Of a stretch of DNA of 64,000 nt, positions 11,701 to 23,000 are shown piece by piece. The notes under the pieces are model-generated. The model had not been told where the DNA came from. It ran no database searches and saw only the letters and a list, made by a program, of their open reading frames with translations. How positions within the stretch are numbered: the first letter of the stretch is position 1; each line of letters opens with the position of its first letter. Position numbers and translations under genes: made by a program. The stretch comes from Apteryx mantelli (taxonomy: Eukaryota; Chordata; Aves; Apterygiformes; Apterygidae), in contig NC_089979.1 in NCBI RefSeq assembly GCF_036417845.1, positions 123,351,415 to 123,415,414 of the forward strand, written 5' to 3'.

Positions 11701-14700
11701 TACTTCAGATAAACATAAGGCATATTATTTTTTTCATCCTGAATATTCAGTCTCTCTTCAGTAATTCTACAAGATAATGCGATGAGGGAAGGAAGTACAA
11801 ATTGCTGTGGCAAAGATCCACTGGCTTTTCTTTGCTTGGGTAGAGACAGCATGCATAAGCTGTCACTGTGCTATTGTTCTTAAATTTCATTGTTCAAGAA
11901 AGTGCATAATATACTGTTTAACTAGACAAGCTAAGATCTAGAGTTTAGATGCCCATAGTATGTCTACATTGTGCCACCATCATTCATGCTGTGGTAAAGC
12001 GAAGCTTAAATACCATCGTAAAGATAGTAATTGACAGATGAAAAATTAGTTCAAGAACCTGAGACCTCAGTTTAATTCTGAGATGGCACTTCCTTCAGAA
12101 AGCTTTGAAGTCCTCATTTTTCAAAATGGAATGATGGGTGATTATAATGAGGTTTGCCAGACAGAGGAAGAATAGGAAAGATTAATAGGAATTGGTCACT
12201 GTAACTGTGTAGCCAATACACAAATTGGAGTTCTATTCAAATCGTTGCTGAATGTGAATCATACCCTATTAGATAACTTTTCTCTTTCTGAATTTGAATT
12301 GCATATGTAGAAATAGGTTATTGGTTTTGGCATGTTCTAATCTCAGGTAAAAATTATTTTAAACCTCCCTGGCTGCTTAGTCCTGTGTATAAGCAGTATT
12401 ATTTTGATATTGACCCATGTCAAGAATATCAAGCACTCTCTTCATCTTTTAGTAACTTAAAAACTGATACACAGCACAACCGGTTTACCTTCATTTGATT
12501 GTAAAGGAGGTCGCTGTATAATGTATGAGCTTGCTCCTCTAATTTAAATACCCAGGAGAGGAAGAGAGAGGCTGTTTGGCATTTTTGAGGCTACTAGTGT
12601 TAATGCTGGAGTATCTGTGTGACTTCTCTATCGAGTCCTGCAAGATGGGATATGATAAGAGATAGGAATACTGCATGAAAACTCTCAGATGGTAAAAGCA
12701 GAAGACAGTTTTGAAGACATCATAGTGAAACTAGTGGTATCGTGGGCTTTGAAAGTGAGAGGAGCCTATAGAAGCAACAGATAAAGTTGGCCTAAAATAA
12801 ACCCTGGAAAAAATTTAAACTACGGAATAGTTTGTTTCAAAATTAAATTCTAGAAGTTGTTTGACCTAATTGAATTTGTATTCTTCTTTTAAATTCTCTA
12901 AAGTTGATATCCTTTAAAATAAACAAAGAAAAAAAAAGGGGGGGGGGAATTCTACTATCTCTTACTAACCACAAAACTGAATTTTCTTTAACAAGTTTAT
13001 TCAGATGGGGCAGCACTTATTTACACTTCAGTAAAGGAAAACAAAAACATTGATTTAGTATATAAATACATAGTCCAGAAATTATATGGATTTCCTTTCA
13101 ATGTTCCAGCTGTTGTTGTGGAAAAAGATGCAGTATTTATGTAAGTTATCTGCATTACTATGTATATATGACTGCACAGTGTATTTGTCCAAGACTCTAA
13201 AAAGCATAGAGGCCATTTTTTGTTTACACTTTTTAAAGTTCAATGTAACATTCTCATGAGGAACAGACTGGGGGTTTGGTGAGTGCCAGTGGATCAAGAC
13301 TGCAAATTGTCACTACCACAAAGAGAAATGTTAAACCAGGAGACATTTCTCCTCTGTATTACAGGGAGCAAACCCCAATCTCTAACTAGTTGCACTAGCC
13401 AAAAAACAGCTTGCATGGAAGAAGGGGAGTTATTTCAGCTTTCCTGGCTTTCAGCTCTGTGCAAATCAGGATTGCCCACAAGGATAACCTGAAGTACCAA
13501 CAGAATTTAAAGCCAAATGATTCTTTATCTAGTCCTGCAGGTTGGGATAATGACAAGAAGATAGGAATATTGCATGAGAACTTTCAGACACTAAAAGTGG
13601 AAGACAGTTTTGAAGATATCATAACAAAGCCACCAGTCAGGAAGGTAAATTGAGATGTTTTAAAACAAAAGTAATTTTGCTAATATTTTGCCATTCAGCA
13701 TTTTTTATTTACCTGTCAGTTTTTGGAGTGCTGCTTGTCTTTGCTTCCGGTTTATCACAAGACCACTTTGTGTGTGTTTTGCTTATTTTGTCTTTATTTT
13801 GTTTTCCAATTTCTTCTTAAATTAACAGAAAATCATTGGGTGTATTTGTGTTCTGTATAGCTTTTCTTCAGCTTACACAGTGTCTTCTTCTGGCACTATT
13901 ACAATGTTCAAGACTACAAATATACTTGTTTTTCTCTTAATGCCTACTCAGTATTGAAAAGTCCAAGTGTCATTTAACTGTTGGTCATGGTTGATTTAGT
14001 ATTTTTAAGAACACTTCATTATGCTCTGAATTATGAATAACTTCATGATTTTTTTTCCTTATGGAAACACAAAGCTTGAGACAGTGTAAAACCAAAAGTA
14101 GGCATGTTAAAACAGGTTCTAAATACATTCAGCACATTCTTCTCTTTCAGACTGTTCAAAGACTTTGACAGAACTACATGAAAACATATGTGGGATTGTT
14201 GAATAAAATGACAGCAGCAATGAACCCCTGTGTGGAGAAGTTTTTGAAGGAAAATATCTCTGTGGCTTTTTAGAACTAAGCTAAGAATTTGGGACTGATT
14301 GTAATTTCCAAGTTGAGAAAACCAATACTGTGTCCTTTCTGTAGTTTTTTTAGGGAGACATAAAGACATACAGTAGTATATGAAATTCTAAGGTGCCAAG
14401 GAAAATACAACTAACACTTTTTTACATGCTTATAAGCTTCAGGCCTGGATTATAAATTTTGATATTGATATTTCCACACTTATCGTGGCAAGGCTTGTTT
14501 GTTTGTTTTGTAGTGGGCTTATTTGGAAGAGTGTTTGTGATCTGATACACAGAACTGGGATCTAAGATGTCTCTGTACAGTTCATGTACCAGTATAATGA
14601 TGCAGGTGAAGAATCACTTTTGCCATAGTTACCCATAAAATAATACCTACCAAGCTTAGGCTAGGATAAGCTCAGAGACATGTAAGCATGCTGCAATGGA

Positions 14701-17700
14701 GTGTGCGTCTATGAAGAGAGACTTAAATGTATATCAAATGCTTTAAATGCCTGTAAAATAAGTATTTCCTACAGGTCCTGAGACCCTTTGAATATGCCTT
14801 GTAACCACTCCCTTCATTCCTTTTTTACTGCATATGTAATGGGTCTTTCCACAAGGACATCTAGAACCTTATGCCAGCCAGGTAGAAGGACTTAATGATC
14901 ATTCTATTTAATTTCTAATTAATTAGACTTAAATGGAGTCCTAATGTAGCAGTCTTAAAAATAAATACAGAAGATGCATAAAATACTATTTTGACTGCAG
15001 ACCGCACTTGCTTAATTATTGAATGCCTTGGTCATATTCATCAAGAGATATAAAAGGCAAATACTTTTTTAAATCAAAATGATGTTAATATTTTTGTATT
15101 GCAGTTTGTTCATGAAAAAGAAATTGTAGCAGAAGATGACCAAGTGTTTCTTATGAAGCAGCAGGTAATTTTCTGTCCATAAAAACAAGCAGCCAGTGTT
15201 TCACTTAACAAGTCCTGTTAAAGAATATAAAAACCGAATTTGTACTATCTATCTGTTTATTTATCTATTTATTTTTGCAGTCGCAGTTGGCGAAACAACC
15301 ACCTACCGCTGCAGGAAGGCCAGTGGTTAGTAATAAGAATTTTAAATCCCATCACATGAAAATGATTCATTTTCATATGTTTAGGGGGTTGGTTTTTTAA
15401 CCACTACCAAATATTCTTTGATGTAAAGAGTGTTGTGGGGTTTTTTGTTTTGTTTTGTTTTTTAACTAGTGATTAAAGTCTGCATCTTATACTGCTCTGA
15501 AATGATGATACTTCTTCCCAGCTAGGCATGACTGCTTATACTTATACTGGCAGCAATGGCTAAATGTCATGGTTTACTTCCTGTGCATTAGAGTGAATCT
15601 AAGCAACTAGCTGACTACTCCTTCTGTCCTAGATGTGTGTCAGGGAGCAAATTGTATGTCGGCTGAATTCCCCGGTCAGTTGTATGTCCTGAACCTGGCA
15701 CTGCTGCTCAAAGAATATTAGACTCCAGCATAAAATTGAGCTCAAATGAAAACTATGGCATCAGCTACACTTAAATAATGTATTTAAAATATAAATAACT
15801 AAAAAGTAACACAAGTTTAATGGGGAGCATGTGATCTTATAAAGGTGGCTCTTACTTTTTAGATGATCTGCAATTTTGCAGAAACATGACTTGTTATCTG
15901 TGAAGTAGTAAGTAATGCTTTTCTCACAGTTTGCCTTTAATCCTTCCCACAATGCTGGTGGTACGTGTTTTCTTTCCAAGACACTTGATGTAGTTCCTCT
16001 GATCCAGTCAGTGCAGTTTTCATTACGATCAGAGGCACTACTGAGCAACAGAAGGTATTTTCAAGTTTCTCGCAGAGATGAAATGAAAAGCTTCAGCAGT
16101 GCTTTAGCTGTTGGGCTGAAGTTAACATTTGTAATAATGTTGGGCAGGTGTGGGAAAAATCCATATACAATCAGTAAAATCAATCTTGCATCATTTCAAT
16201 TGCATGGGATGCTACATTATCATAAAAACCAGATTGAGCCGTGAGAAACAAAATAATGCTTCATTTCATGTGGTCTTAGATAGCATGATTTTAATTCTGT
16301 AAAAGTTTGACTACTTCAGCTTTGACTTTTTTTTTGTTTTTTTCCTTTTGCATAGGATGCCTCACCAAGAGTTCCTGGAGGGTCTCCTAGAACACCAAAT
16401 AGATCCGTAACATCAAACGTTGCCAGTGTTACACCTATCCCTACTGGGTCCAAAAAAATTGATCCCAATATGAAAGGTACCTTTTCTTGTAAGGGGGCAA
16501 ATACAATTGGGAAGTAAAATAGCTCCTTTTGCCTGCTTGCTTTAATATGCTTGTTTAGATTGACTGATACACAAGGTCAGTATTTATTTAGAAAATGTGT
16601 TGTGTGTATTTTTTTTTATCCCCCCCCCCCCCCCCCCTTATAGCTGGAGCTACCAGTGAAGGCGTCCTGGCTAACTTCTTCAATAGTCTGCTGAGTAAGA
16701 AAACTGGTTCCCCTGGTGGCCCTGGTGGTGTTGGTGGCAGTCCTGGAGGAGGTGGCACTGGAGGTGCTGGCAGCAATTTACCACCATCAGCAAAAAAGTC
16801 TGGTATGATTAGTGGTAAAAGATCAGCTCATAACCTAAACTGAGTGTGATGCATCATTTCTGTTAATACAGGTTATCAGGAGTTTGAATATATTTAATTG
16901 GGTGTCTTATTGGATACGTTTTTTTCTTTTTTTTTTTCTTTTTTTCTTCACAATATTGTTAGTATTGCCTTTCTTGTGGCTCTCGGAGGATCAAAGAAAA
17001 CCTTTTATATGGCTGTTTAAGTCTGAGTTGTGTCCATATAACTTCCTTTTTTTCTTTTTTCTTGCCTCACCATCCCTATTAATGGCTTACAGTAGAAGCC
17101 ATGTTTTTATTAGTCAGATACACTGGGACTTGAAGTTGATTTTTTTTAATTGTATTTTTTAGCAATACTGTCAGTGTTAAAAGATTATTTTTTTAATTTG
17201 TTAGTGATCTAGCTCTTATTGGATAAAAGTTTTGATTTGATTGACTTTGACAGCATGTAAAACTACTTACATATTTTCCATTGATAGCTTTTTTTTATAT
17301 GATGTCACTAGTATTTAGTATTCATCTGAAATGTATAATAATGACTGCTTTAAAACTAATTGCAAGCCTATTCTGGTGCTTCTCATTATTTCATAGCAAA
17401 CGTTTCTGCTTTAAGAACATATATACTGAACTTATATACTGACACTCTCCTACCACCCTCAAGAGCAGTGCTGCATTTAAGTAGGAGTGCTTGTGATTCA
17501 TTTGTACTTGATGTTAGTGTTTACTTTTAAAGGAAAAACCACTTGGTTTCCCACTAACATTTTGTGTAGACTAACACTTGAATAGGCTTTTTTCCATATG
17601 TACACCTCCCTTTTCTATATGCAAAGCTCAGTTGGCAGAACAAAGTGCGCGAGTACTTCCTAATCTGCTGCAGGCAAAGTCAGCAGGGCTAGTCTGAACA

Positions 17701-19227
17701 ACTTGTGGAGATTGAATCAGCTGCATTCATTTGAACAATGTGAGATGGAGAGAGCACCCACTGAAATATCTTGTGGGGAGTGGCCTGCAGTTGGTTTGGG
17801 TGATGCCAGTGAAATGAAGGTAGCACTCTGGAGAGTGGATGTGTCCAGGGCCGTGGTAGAAATTTCAAGAACAGAATTAAAATATTAAGGAGGAAAATGT
17901 CTTCAGAAGTCTCCCTACTCTGCAACAATAATTAGAGAATGGCCAGTTTAATGTGGCAGAGGACTAGCCTTTCAAGGAATTGTTATAAATCAAAAAAGTT
18001 TGTCTTAGATGTGGGCTCTACACCTTCCTCACCACTTACTGTCTTGTACTTAGTGTTATCTATAAAAGTCACTTATCTGAAAATTGGCTGTTAAAACAAT
18101 GGTTTGGAGTTTGAGAATTATTTTCCTCATGGCAATTATGGGAAATTTCTCTGCTTATAAGCTGTAATCTTAACTGGTTTGCTTCTGATATGATGTTAGC
18201 TTTCTTTAAATAATTTGAAGAACAGCACAGTACACCCAGCAAAAACTAGCTGTGTGGGTGGTTTCCGTTAAGTTTGTATCTTCAGAAAGGCTGTGTTGAA
18301 CCTTGCTAAAGTTACCTAGGTGTCAAAATTTTCCTTTACAGCCTGAAAAAAACATGCATACTTGTAATGGCATATACTTTGAAGTCCTACACTGTCCTTT
18401 TCCATATAGTCTTCTCCACTGCTGTGACAGAACATGTGTTTGTAGAAGAGGATAGAAACCTAGACTGGGGAATAAGAGTTAAAAGTAGCCTGGTGGAAAA
18501 AACTGTGTTTAAACTTGGATCAGGTCCCAGTGTGATTGCATAAATGCTTGTGCCATTCCAAGTTGGTGAGGAAGTAAATGGGTGAGCAGAGAAAGGGATT
18601 TGCTGCCTATGTGTGTGCACATGCACATGGGTAGTGATGTCAGCTTTATGCTGACCAACTATATGTGAAACTGATTTTCAAGGTTAGTGTGTGATGAAAC
18701 ACCTGACTTAAGTTCAGAATTACTTTAAAATACTTCTACACAGTTTTCTGTATCAGCTGTATTCTTAACTGCTAACCTTTACTAGCTTTTCTGTATGAAG
18801 AACCACTATAAGGCATAAAAATGTACTGACAATTAATATGTAATTAGGGAAATTGCTTTGAGAAATCTGAAACATGCCAGAATGTGTTTTGATATCTCTT
18901 CCCTTTTTCTTGCTATTGATTTTTAGTATGTCTTCACTCTGCATACAGAGTATGAAATAACAATGTTTAGAATTTGTCTAAAGCAAAAACATAGTTTTTT
19001 CTCTTTTTGTTTTTTGTTCATTTCTAAAGGTGCTTCTTGAGGAAATAAAGATACTAGAGGCTTTCCCAAAACTGTTTCATAAGCATGACTAAACTATATG
19101 CTTGTCTTTTGTAGGCCAGAAGCCAGTTTTAACAGATGTTCAGGCAGAATTGGACAGAATTTCACGAAAACCCGAAATGGTCTCTCCTGCAACACCTACA
19201 TCTCCTGCAGAAGGTGAAGCATCTTGA
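4854..19227 (+). CDS. DYNC1LI1: Cytoplasmic dynein 1 light intermediate chain 1, exons 2-12 (5' partial)
   Basis: Dynein light intermediate chain: a Ras-like G-domain packs on the dynein heavy chain tail, and a flexible C-terminal tail binds activating adaptors (BICD, Hook, Spindly and similar families), coupling the motor to cargo. Eleven coding exons join in frame with GT-AG borders: 4854-4970, 6704-6934, 9912-10081, 11251-11344, 13005-13140, 13533-13644, 15105-15164, 15281-15325, 16356-16476, 16644-16802 and 19115-19227. They give 451 complete codons plus stop, against 523 aa for the human protein as I recall it, so about 70 N-terminal residues (exon 1) lie before the window. Visible landmarks are the P-loop GEDGAGKT, a TKCD motif resembling G4, SP/TP sites in exon 10, adaptor helix 1 ([14 protein letters not shown]) in exon 11 and helix 2 (VQAELDRI) in exon 12. 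The end GEAS-stop matches human. LIC1 rather than LIC2 is chosen from the near-identity recalled along its length and from the CMTM6/7 neighbours. Confidence 0.96.
5709..5730 (+). repeat. Poly(G) run, 22 nt
   Basis: Uninterrupted G homopolymer in intron 2; prone to length change, G-quadruplex formation and sequencing error. Confidence 0.95.
6090..6113 (+). repeat. Poly(T) run, 24 nt
   Basis: T homopolymer followed directly by ccag, so it resembles a strong splice acceptor, but no known DYNC1LI1 coding sequence follows it. Confidence 0.95.
6704..6934 (+). CDS. DYNC1LI1: DYNC1LI1 exon 3 (G-domain core)
   Basis: 231 nt between a ttgttgtag acceptor and a gtgagt donor. It encodes the G-domain core, including [18 protein letters not shown], the strand [12 protein letters not shown] and the helix [13 protein letters not shown]. 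The borders are phase 1 at both ends, so this exon could be skipped without a frameshift. Confidence 0.95.
7541..7624. repeat. GT/AC inverted repeat (16-bp arms)
   Basis: The left arm GGGTGTGGGTGTGTGT (7541-7556) is the exact reverse complement of the right arm (7609-7624). A 52-base spacer of GT, TTTG and C runs separates them. A transcript could form a long hairpin. Confidence 0.9.
8672..8700 (+). repeat. Poly(A) run, 29 nt
   Basis: A homopolymer in intron 3. No retrocopy or SINE body is recognisable upstream of it. Confidence 0.95.
9912..10081 (+). CDS. DYNC1LI1: DYNC1LI1 exon 4
   Basis: 170 nt between tttactttcag and gtttgt. It encodes [20 protein letters not shown], then an acidic stretch and the strand [10 protein letters not shown]. 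With the next exon it forms TKCD, at the place of the NKxD base-recognition motif of GTPases. The donor (AAG|gtttgt) is weaker than its neighbours. Confidence 0.95.
10082..11250 (+). other. DYNC1LI1 intron 4
   Basis: Non-coding. It contains a pyrimidine-rich ACAC/T run (10788-10822), a G-rich run (10989-11020) and C runs before the exon 5 acceptor region. No other feature is seen. Confidence 0.7.
11251..11344 (+). CDS. DYNC1LI1: DYNC1LI1 exon 5
   Basis: 94 nt after gacttgacag. It encodes [20 protein letters not shown] and [11 protein letters not shown] and ends on the first base of a Tyr codon. The donor is gtatcc, which is weak beyond the GT. Confidence 0.94.
11345..13004 (+). other. DYNC1LI1 intron 5
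   Basis: Non-coding except for the decayed exon 7 copy at 12636-12745. An A-then-G composite run lies at about 12930-12948. The remainder is AT-rich and unremarkable. Confidence 0.75.
12636..12745 (+). pseudogene. Decayed duplicate of DYNC1LI1 exon 7 inside intron 5
   Basis: This stretch aligns with exon 7 (13533-13644) over nearly its whole length. By hand count, about 77 of the first 91 exon bases match, including a 20-base run (GAAGACAGTTTTGAAGA and its flank are shared with one change). Two single-base deletions break the reading frame, near 12653 and 12660. The acceptor AG is kept (tcgag against tctag) with a similar pyrimidine-rich flank, but the donor is gone. No trace of exon 6 or exon 8 lies beside it, so it is a local genomic duplication and not a retrocopy. 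It lies upstream of exon 6, out of order, and would be out of phase if spliced in. Confidence 0.88.
13005..13140 (+). CDS. DYNC1LI1: DYNC1LI1 exon 6
   Basis: 136 nt between atttattcag and gtaagt. It encodes [20 protein letters not shown], then a helix and strand ending [12 protein letters not shown]. This is the C-terminal part of the G-domain, with TSVKEN at the place of the small-GTPase G5 SAK-like motif (my comparison). Confidence 0.95.
13533..13644 (+). CDS. DYNC1LI1: DYNC1LI1 exon 7
   Basis: 112 nt between ttctttatctag and gtaaat. It encodes [18 protein letters not shown] and then [15 protein letters not shown], close to human LIC1. This is the exon that has a decayed second copy about 0.9 kb upstream. 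Confidence 0.95.
13645..15104 (+). other. DYNC1LI1 intron 7
   Basis: AT-rich intron sequence; I see no exon, repeat array or transposon in it. Introns 6 (13141-13532) and 8 (15165-15280) are short and likewise empty. Confidence 0.65.
15105..15164 (+). CDS. DYNC1LI1: DYNC1LI1 exon 8
   Basis: 60 nt between ttttgtattgcag and gtaatt, encoding [20 protein letters not shown]. Both borders are phase 0. It marks the end of the folded domain before the disordered tail. Confidence 0.94.
15281..15325 (+). CDS. DYNC1LI1: DYNC1LI1 exon 9 (45-nt microexon)
   Basis: Only 45 nt: [15 protein letters not shown], between atttttgcag and gttagt. Both borders are phase 0, so skipping it would remove 15 residues in frame. 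It matches the human [15 protein letters not shown] segment. Confidence 0.93.
15326..16355 (+). other. DYNC1LI1 intron 9
   Basis: Non-coding. It contains a short (GTTTT)n run near 15438-15462 and a long pyrimidine tract before exon 10. An open stretch at 15915-16244 shows no family resemblance. Confidence 0.65.
16356..16476 (+). CDS. DYNC1LI1: DYNC1LI1 exon 10 (SP/TP-rich tail)
   Basis: 121 nt between ttgcatag and gtacct, encoding [17 protein letters not shown] and on to SKKIDPNMK. The proline-directed SP and TP sites lie in the region known in human LIC1 to be phosphorylated in mitosis; I infer the same use here. Confidence 0.94.
16620..16637 (+). repeat. Poly(C) run, 18 nt, in the exon 11 polypyrimidine tract
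   Basis: 18 consecutive C, preceded by a T8 tract and followed by ttatag and exon 11 (16644). It therefore makes up most of the splice-acceptor pyrimidine tract. Confidence 0.95.
16644..16802 (+). CDS. DYNC1LI1: DYNC1LI1 exon 11 (adaptor-binding helix 1)
   Basis: 159 nt between an acceptor preceded by 18 C (16620-16637, then cttatag) and donor G|gtatga. It encodes [20 protein letters not shown], the amphipathic effector helix whose paired Phe residues contact dynein adaptors in human LIC1, followed by a Gly/Pro-rich linker. The donor is weak; reading through it adds 13 codons to a stop at 16843. Confidence 0.95.
16803..19114 (+). other. DYNC1LI1 intron 11
   Basis: T-rich intron. The frame from exon 11 stays open for 13 further codons (stop at 16841-16843). 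Nothing else with coding or repeat character is seen. Confidence 0.65.
19115..19227 (+). CDS. DYNC1LI1: DYNC1LI1 exon 12 (C-terminus and stop)
   Basis: 113 nt after cttttgtag. It encodes [19 protein letters not shown] and ends SPAEGEAS, with TGA at 19225-19227. The VQAELDRI helix corresponds to the second short effector helix of human LIC1. Confidence 0.95.
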
Positions 19228-20065
19228 AGACACCAAATAAAACCAATTACTCAGTTTTCTGGGATGAATTCAAGCTTGCCTCTGCCTCTTCCTTCAGTGA
19301 CTGGAACTAAGGAGCTGAAACTTTTTTTTTTTTTTTCCTCAGAGAACACAAACAGTTGATGTCTGTTTTCATATATGTTGCCCAGCTTTACAAAAAGGAA
19401 CTGTACAGATGGAAAACAGTATCCACCATGTAGGACTACTGTTCACAGTGCAACAATAGTAAATTAACTTCTTTCTGGGTTTTGTTGGAAAGTCAGTGTA
19501 ATTCTGTAAACTTGCAAATGTGTTCACTTTAAAGTTAGAGGTTGCTTAGATTGGGAAAACTGATACACACCACAGGCACTTAATTTATATTGATCTCCTG
19601 ACCTGTTAGTCAAATTTAATACCATCTTAAATAGATTAACCTCTAAAGGCGAGAATTACTATGAGTTTTATGGAAGAGAAAATGATAAATTGCACAAAAC
19701 TGTAACAACAACAATAATAAACTCCAAATATATTTGAACACTTCATTTGGAATATGGCTGCAACTCTGTTTCATCTCCCCTGAGATTTTATACTGCAAAA
19801 ACCCATCCAAAAATTTCATTCCAGATGCAAGACCTGAAATTAATGGCCAGCTTGATTTTTTTTTTCTTTGATTAATTTCAGACACTGAATAAAAGATGTA
19901 TAAATAAAAAGCAGAGGTTAAATGTACAGATTATCAGTATCCAGATTTGTCTATGTATATATGGCTCAGCCTTAATGTCCACCTTTTTGTTTCCCACACT
20001 AGTTATGGTTTAAAATTGGTCATCAAAACTGTAATCGGTTAATAAAGTATTCTCTGCATTCAAAT
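19228..20065 (+). other. DYNC1LI1: DYNC1LI1 3' UTR (likely extent)
   Basis: Untranslated tail after the TGA. Poly(A) hexamers AATAAA occur at 19236-19241 (too close to the stop to be the main site), 19888-19893, 19903-19908 and 20041-20046. The last gives a roughly 0.8-kb UTR and is my preferred end. Another at 21411-21416 could serve a longer form. Ends are inferred from hexamers only. Confidence 0.55.
20041..20046 (+). promoter_or_regulatory. Candidate DYNC1LI1 poly(A) signal
   Basis: AATAAA about 815 bases after the DYNC1LI1 stop, followed within 30-60 bases by TG/T-rich sequence. It is the last of a cluster of hexamers. Confidence 0.5.
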
Positions 20066-23000
20066 TTAAATAACTTTCATTGAAGGCCTTGTGTTCTTCT
20101 TTGGTTACTGTTAAACTAAGAATGCAGTCTATAAAGTCTTGAAATATCGTTTTATCTCTCAGTGTATAATATTATTGGCCCACGTTTAAACTTTCTTAAA
20201 ACATCATTTCTGGAAGGAATTGGATGCAAGTCTGCTGTCTTTGTTCACTGGAGTAAAACTAGCTTATTGGATGCATAGGGTTTCCACTGTAATGTGTTTT
20301 AAAAGCTTATTAGCTACACTGAGAATCCTGCTGATGACTCTTCAGTATATTGTATGATAGCTACTTGCCTAGGATTAGGGCTGTACTCATTACTTAAAAC
20401 TTCCAGGACACAAATATCAAGCATCGCTTTACTGTTCTATGTCAAGCTTATGGCTTCTACTGATAGCCACACACTAGTAAGTGTAAAAAGCATATATTGC
20501 TCAAAAGATTGCTCTGAGACTTCTTTAATTTCAGCTTTTTTTGGTTTTTGTTTTTAAATCAACAAGAGTAACAGTTGGACCTCCTCTTCTTCAGGGCTTT
20601 TCAGAAGTCTGAAATAGTTGGAGAAATTAACTTCTTTAACGGAGACATGGTGGTACTCTGCTCCTCAAATTACCGCATTCTTTACAAATTGAGTTAACTA
20701 GTGGTTCTAGTGAATCACCTCTCTTCCTTCAAAATACATAAATTTCCTTGAGAACAACATACATTATATATATATATATATAGGTTTACTTTTCAAGGAG
20801 ATTTAGTGTATTTGTTGAAATTAACTCGGATTGAATGGTGGACTGACAAATTTGAGTAGAGATTATCTTAACTATGGATCGGTTGTTCAAACTAGAGTAC
20901 CTAAAATGTTGCTTCTGGCAGTGATTCAGTAAAGGTATCATATGGAGAAATGCATGACCTGCTGATAAACAGCTGTATAGAATAAATATGTCTTGGGGCA
21001 GTTGGGGGGAAAGGTTAAGTTTCTAATAATGGATGCGTGGCATGCATCAGTTATGCAGTTTATGTATGTAAACTTCTTGAAACACAACTTTAAATGCGCT
21101 TGAGAGAACCTGTCCGGCTCATAGTATCACCACTACACTTTCTACAATTGGAGGATTTATGTTAGTAGAGTGGAACTTCAGACAGTAACACTGTAAAATA
21201 CTTTTGTACAGTTCAGGTTTTAGAAAGAAAACTTTAGCTGCTTAAATCTTTAATTTAGTTCATTTGAGCATCTGTCAAAGCACAAGACCTTTGAAGCTGG
21301 AAAACTAAACATGTAATACATTAGGAGCTACTGCATTAGGTGGGCTGTTTTTGCGGAGGACAGGACAGGGGAAAACCTTACTAATGACTCTTTAGAATTT
21401 CACTTCATAAAATAAAGATCTTGAAACAAAACATCACTTCTGCATCTTTACAGCTTCTAAATATGTTTCTTCCCCAAAACTCTGCTAGCTGTTTGTTTTT
21501 TAAGGATTCTTACAGAAAGGTATATCCCTACTATGTCTTTTTATACTACAAGGTTAAAGTTCCTATGTTTGTAGCCCCCTTTGCTCCTTAATGTTCAAAT
21601 TTTCTTAAAGCTGCTGTTCCTATCTCTTCAGCCTTTTCATGCCATTTGAAAAAAAAGACCTTAAGGTACCTTTATCACATAAGGAAAACATTTAAGAATG
21701 TGTTTCTGTATAACTTGTTTGGTTTTGCTGCTTGTTTCCTTCTGATGAGACCAAGATTAGTTGGCTGGTTACTTTGTCCTCCTGGGTTGAAATTCCTGTG
21801 ACTACCACCTTGACAGAGTAGACTATTAAAGTGGGATGTACCAGAACTATTACACAAAATGAGTCTCTGTTAAAGGCCATTTTCACAAAATGTAGGGTCA
21901 GTAGATCCTCCCAACCTTTTCCTTTCTTCACCATCAAGTGGGGCCAAAAATAACTGGATAAAACAATGAAGCTAACTTGGAAAAGCAAACAACAAACACT
22001 ATAAAATAAATTAACCAAATAAATTCCCTTGCACTTTCAGGGCTAGTTCTTTGTAGATGAAGAACTGATTAGCTACTAAATAAATGCTTGAGGAAAAATT
22101 TTTTTAACCTCCTCCTCCTCTTTCTCTCCTGCACTCTCCCACATCAGTTCTTTATCTGTACTGGTTATAATAAAGCTGTTCTGAAGATCTTAGGCTTGAA
22201 AATTTGGGGTGAAAGGCCACTTTATTTCCAGACAGCTACTTCATATTTTTCAGCTGAAATGTGTCTCTCTCTGTAATGTACATATGCATTTTGGACCATA
22301 CGGGCTAGCTACCATACTATACTAACCTTAAATTTAGACTGAGATGTCTGAAATGTGAGTACCAGCCTGTTGGGCTGCTTGTGTCTCATGGTGAGCAAAC
22401 AATTTGCAGCAGGACACCTGCAGCTTCAAGAAGTGTTGCTTGTAGAACACCTCAGAGCTTTATGCTTCTCTCTGTGCCACACCATGTTTGTCAGACAAAT
22501 GGAGAAAAACAGTGTTAAGAGTTAGTCTAACCCTGCATATGGAAAATGCAAAAACTTGAATTTATTTCCTCTTGTGCCATAAAGGATACTCAGAAATAGC
22601 TGTTAAAAATGCTAACTTATATCTTCAGCTGTTTAAAAATCACACATTCTAACATGTTAGTATGATGATCAGTGTTTGTGAAATTCAGTTGCAATACTGA
22701 GCCCAAAAATAGAGACTCAAGAGCTGAAGAAGCTTCAGCAGATGCAACACATAGAAGTCTTTTGTGAGCTCTTCATGGCAGTACTCAGTATATTCCATTT
22801 GGTATCTAGTCATCTTACGTTTATTTCATTTAATGCTTGCAATATGCTGGCATATGCATCATGCTAAAGTCATGATCAAAAGGCGTCGTGATGCCTGTGT
22901 GGGAATATCAGAACCCTGAACAGGGAGAGAGCCTTGCCTCTGACTGGCTGACTATAGTGGAATTCCCCAAACTGTTCCGTGGCTATAAACCTCAACACCC

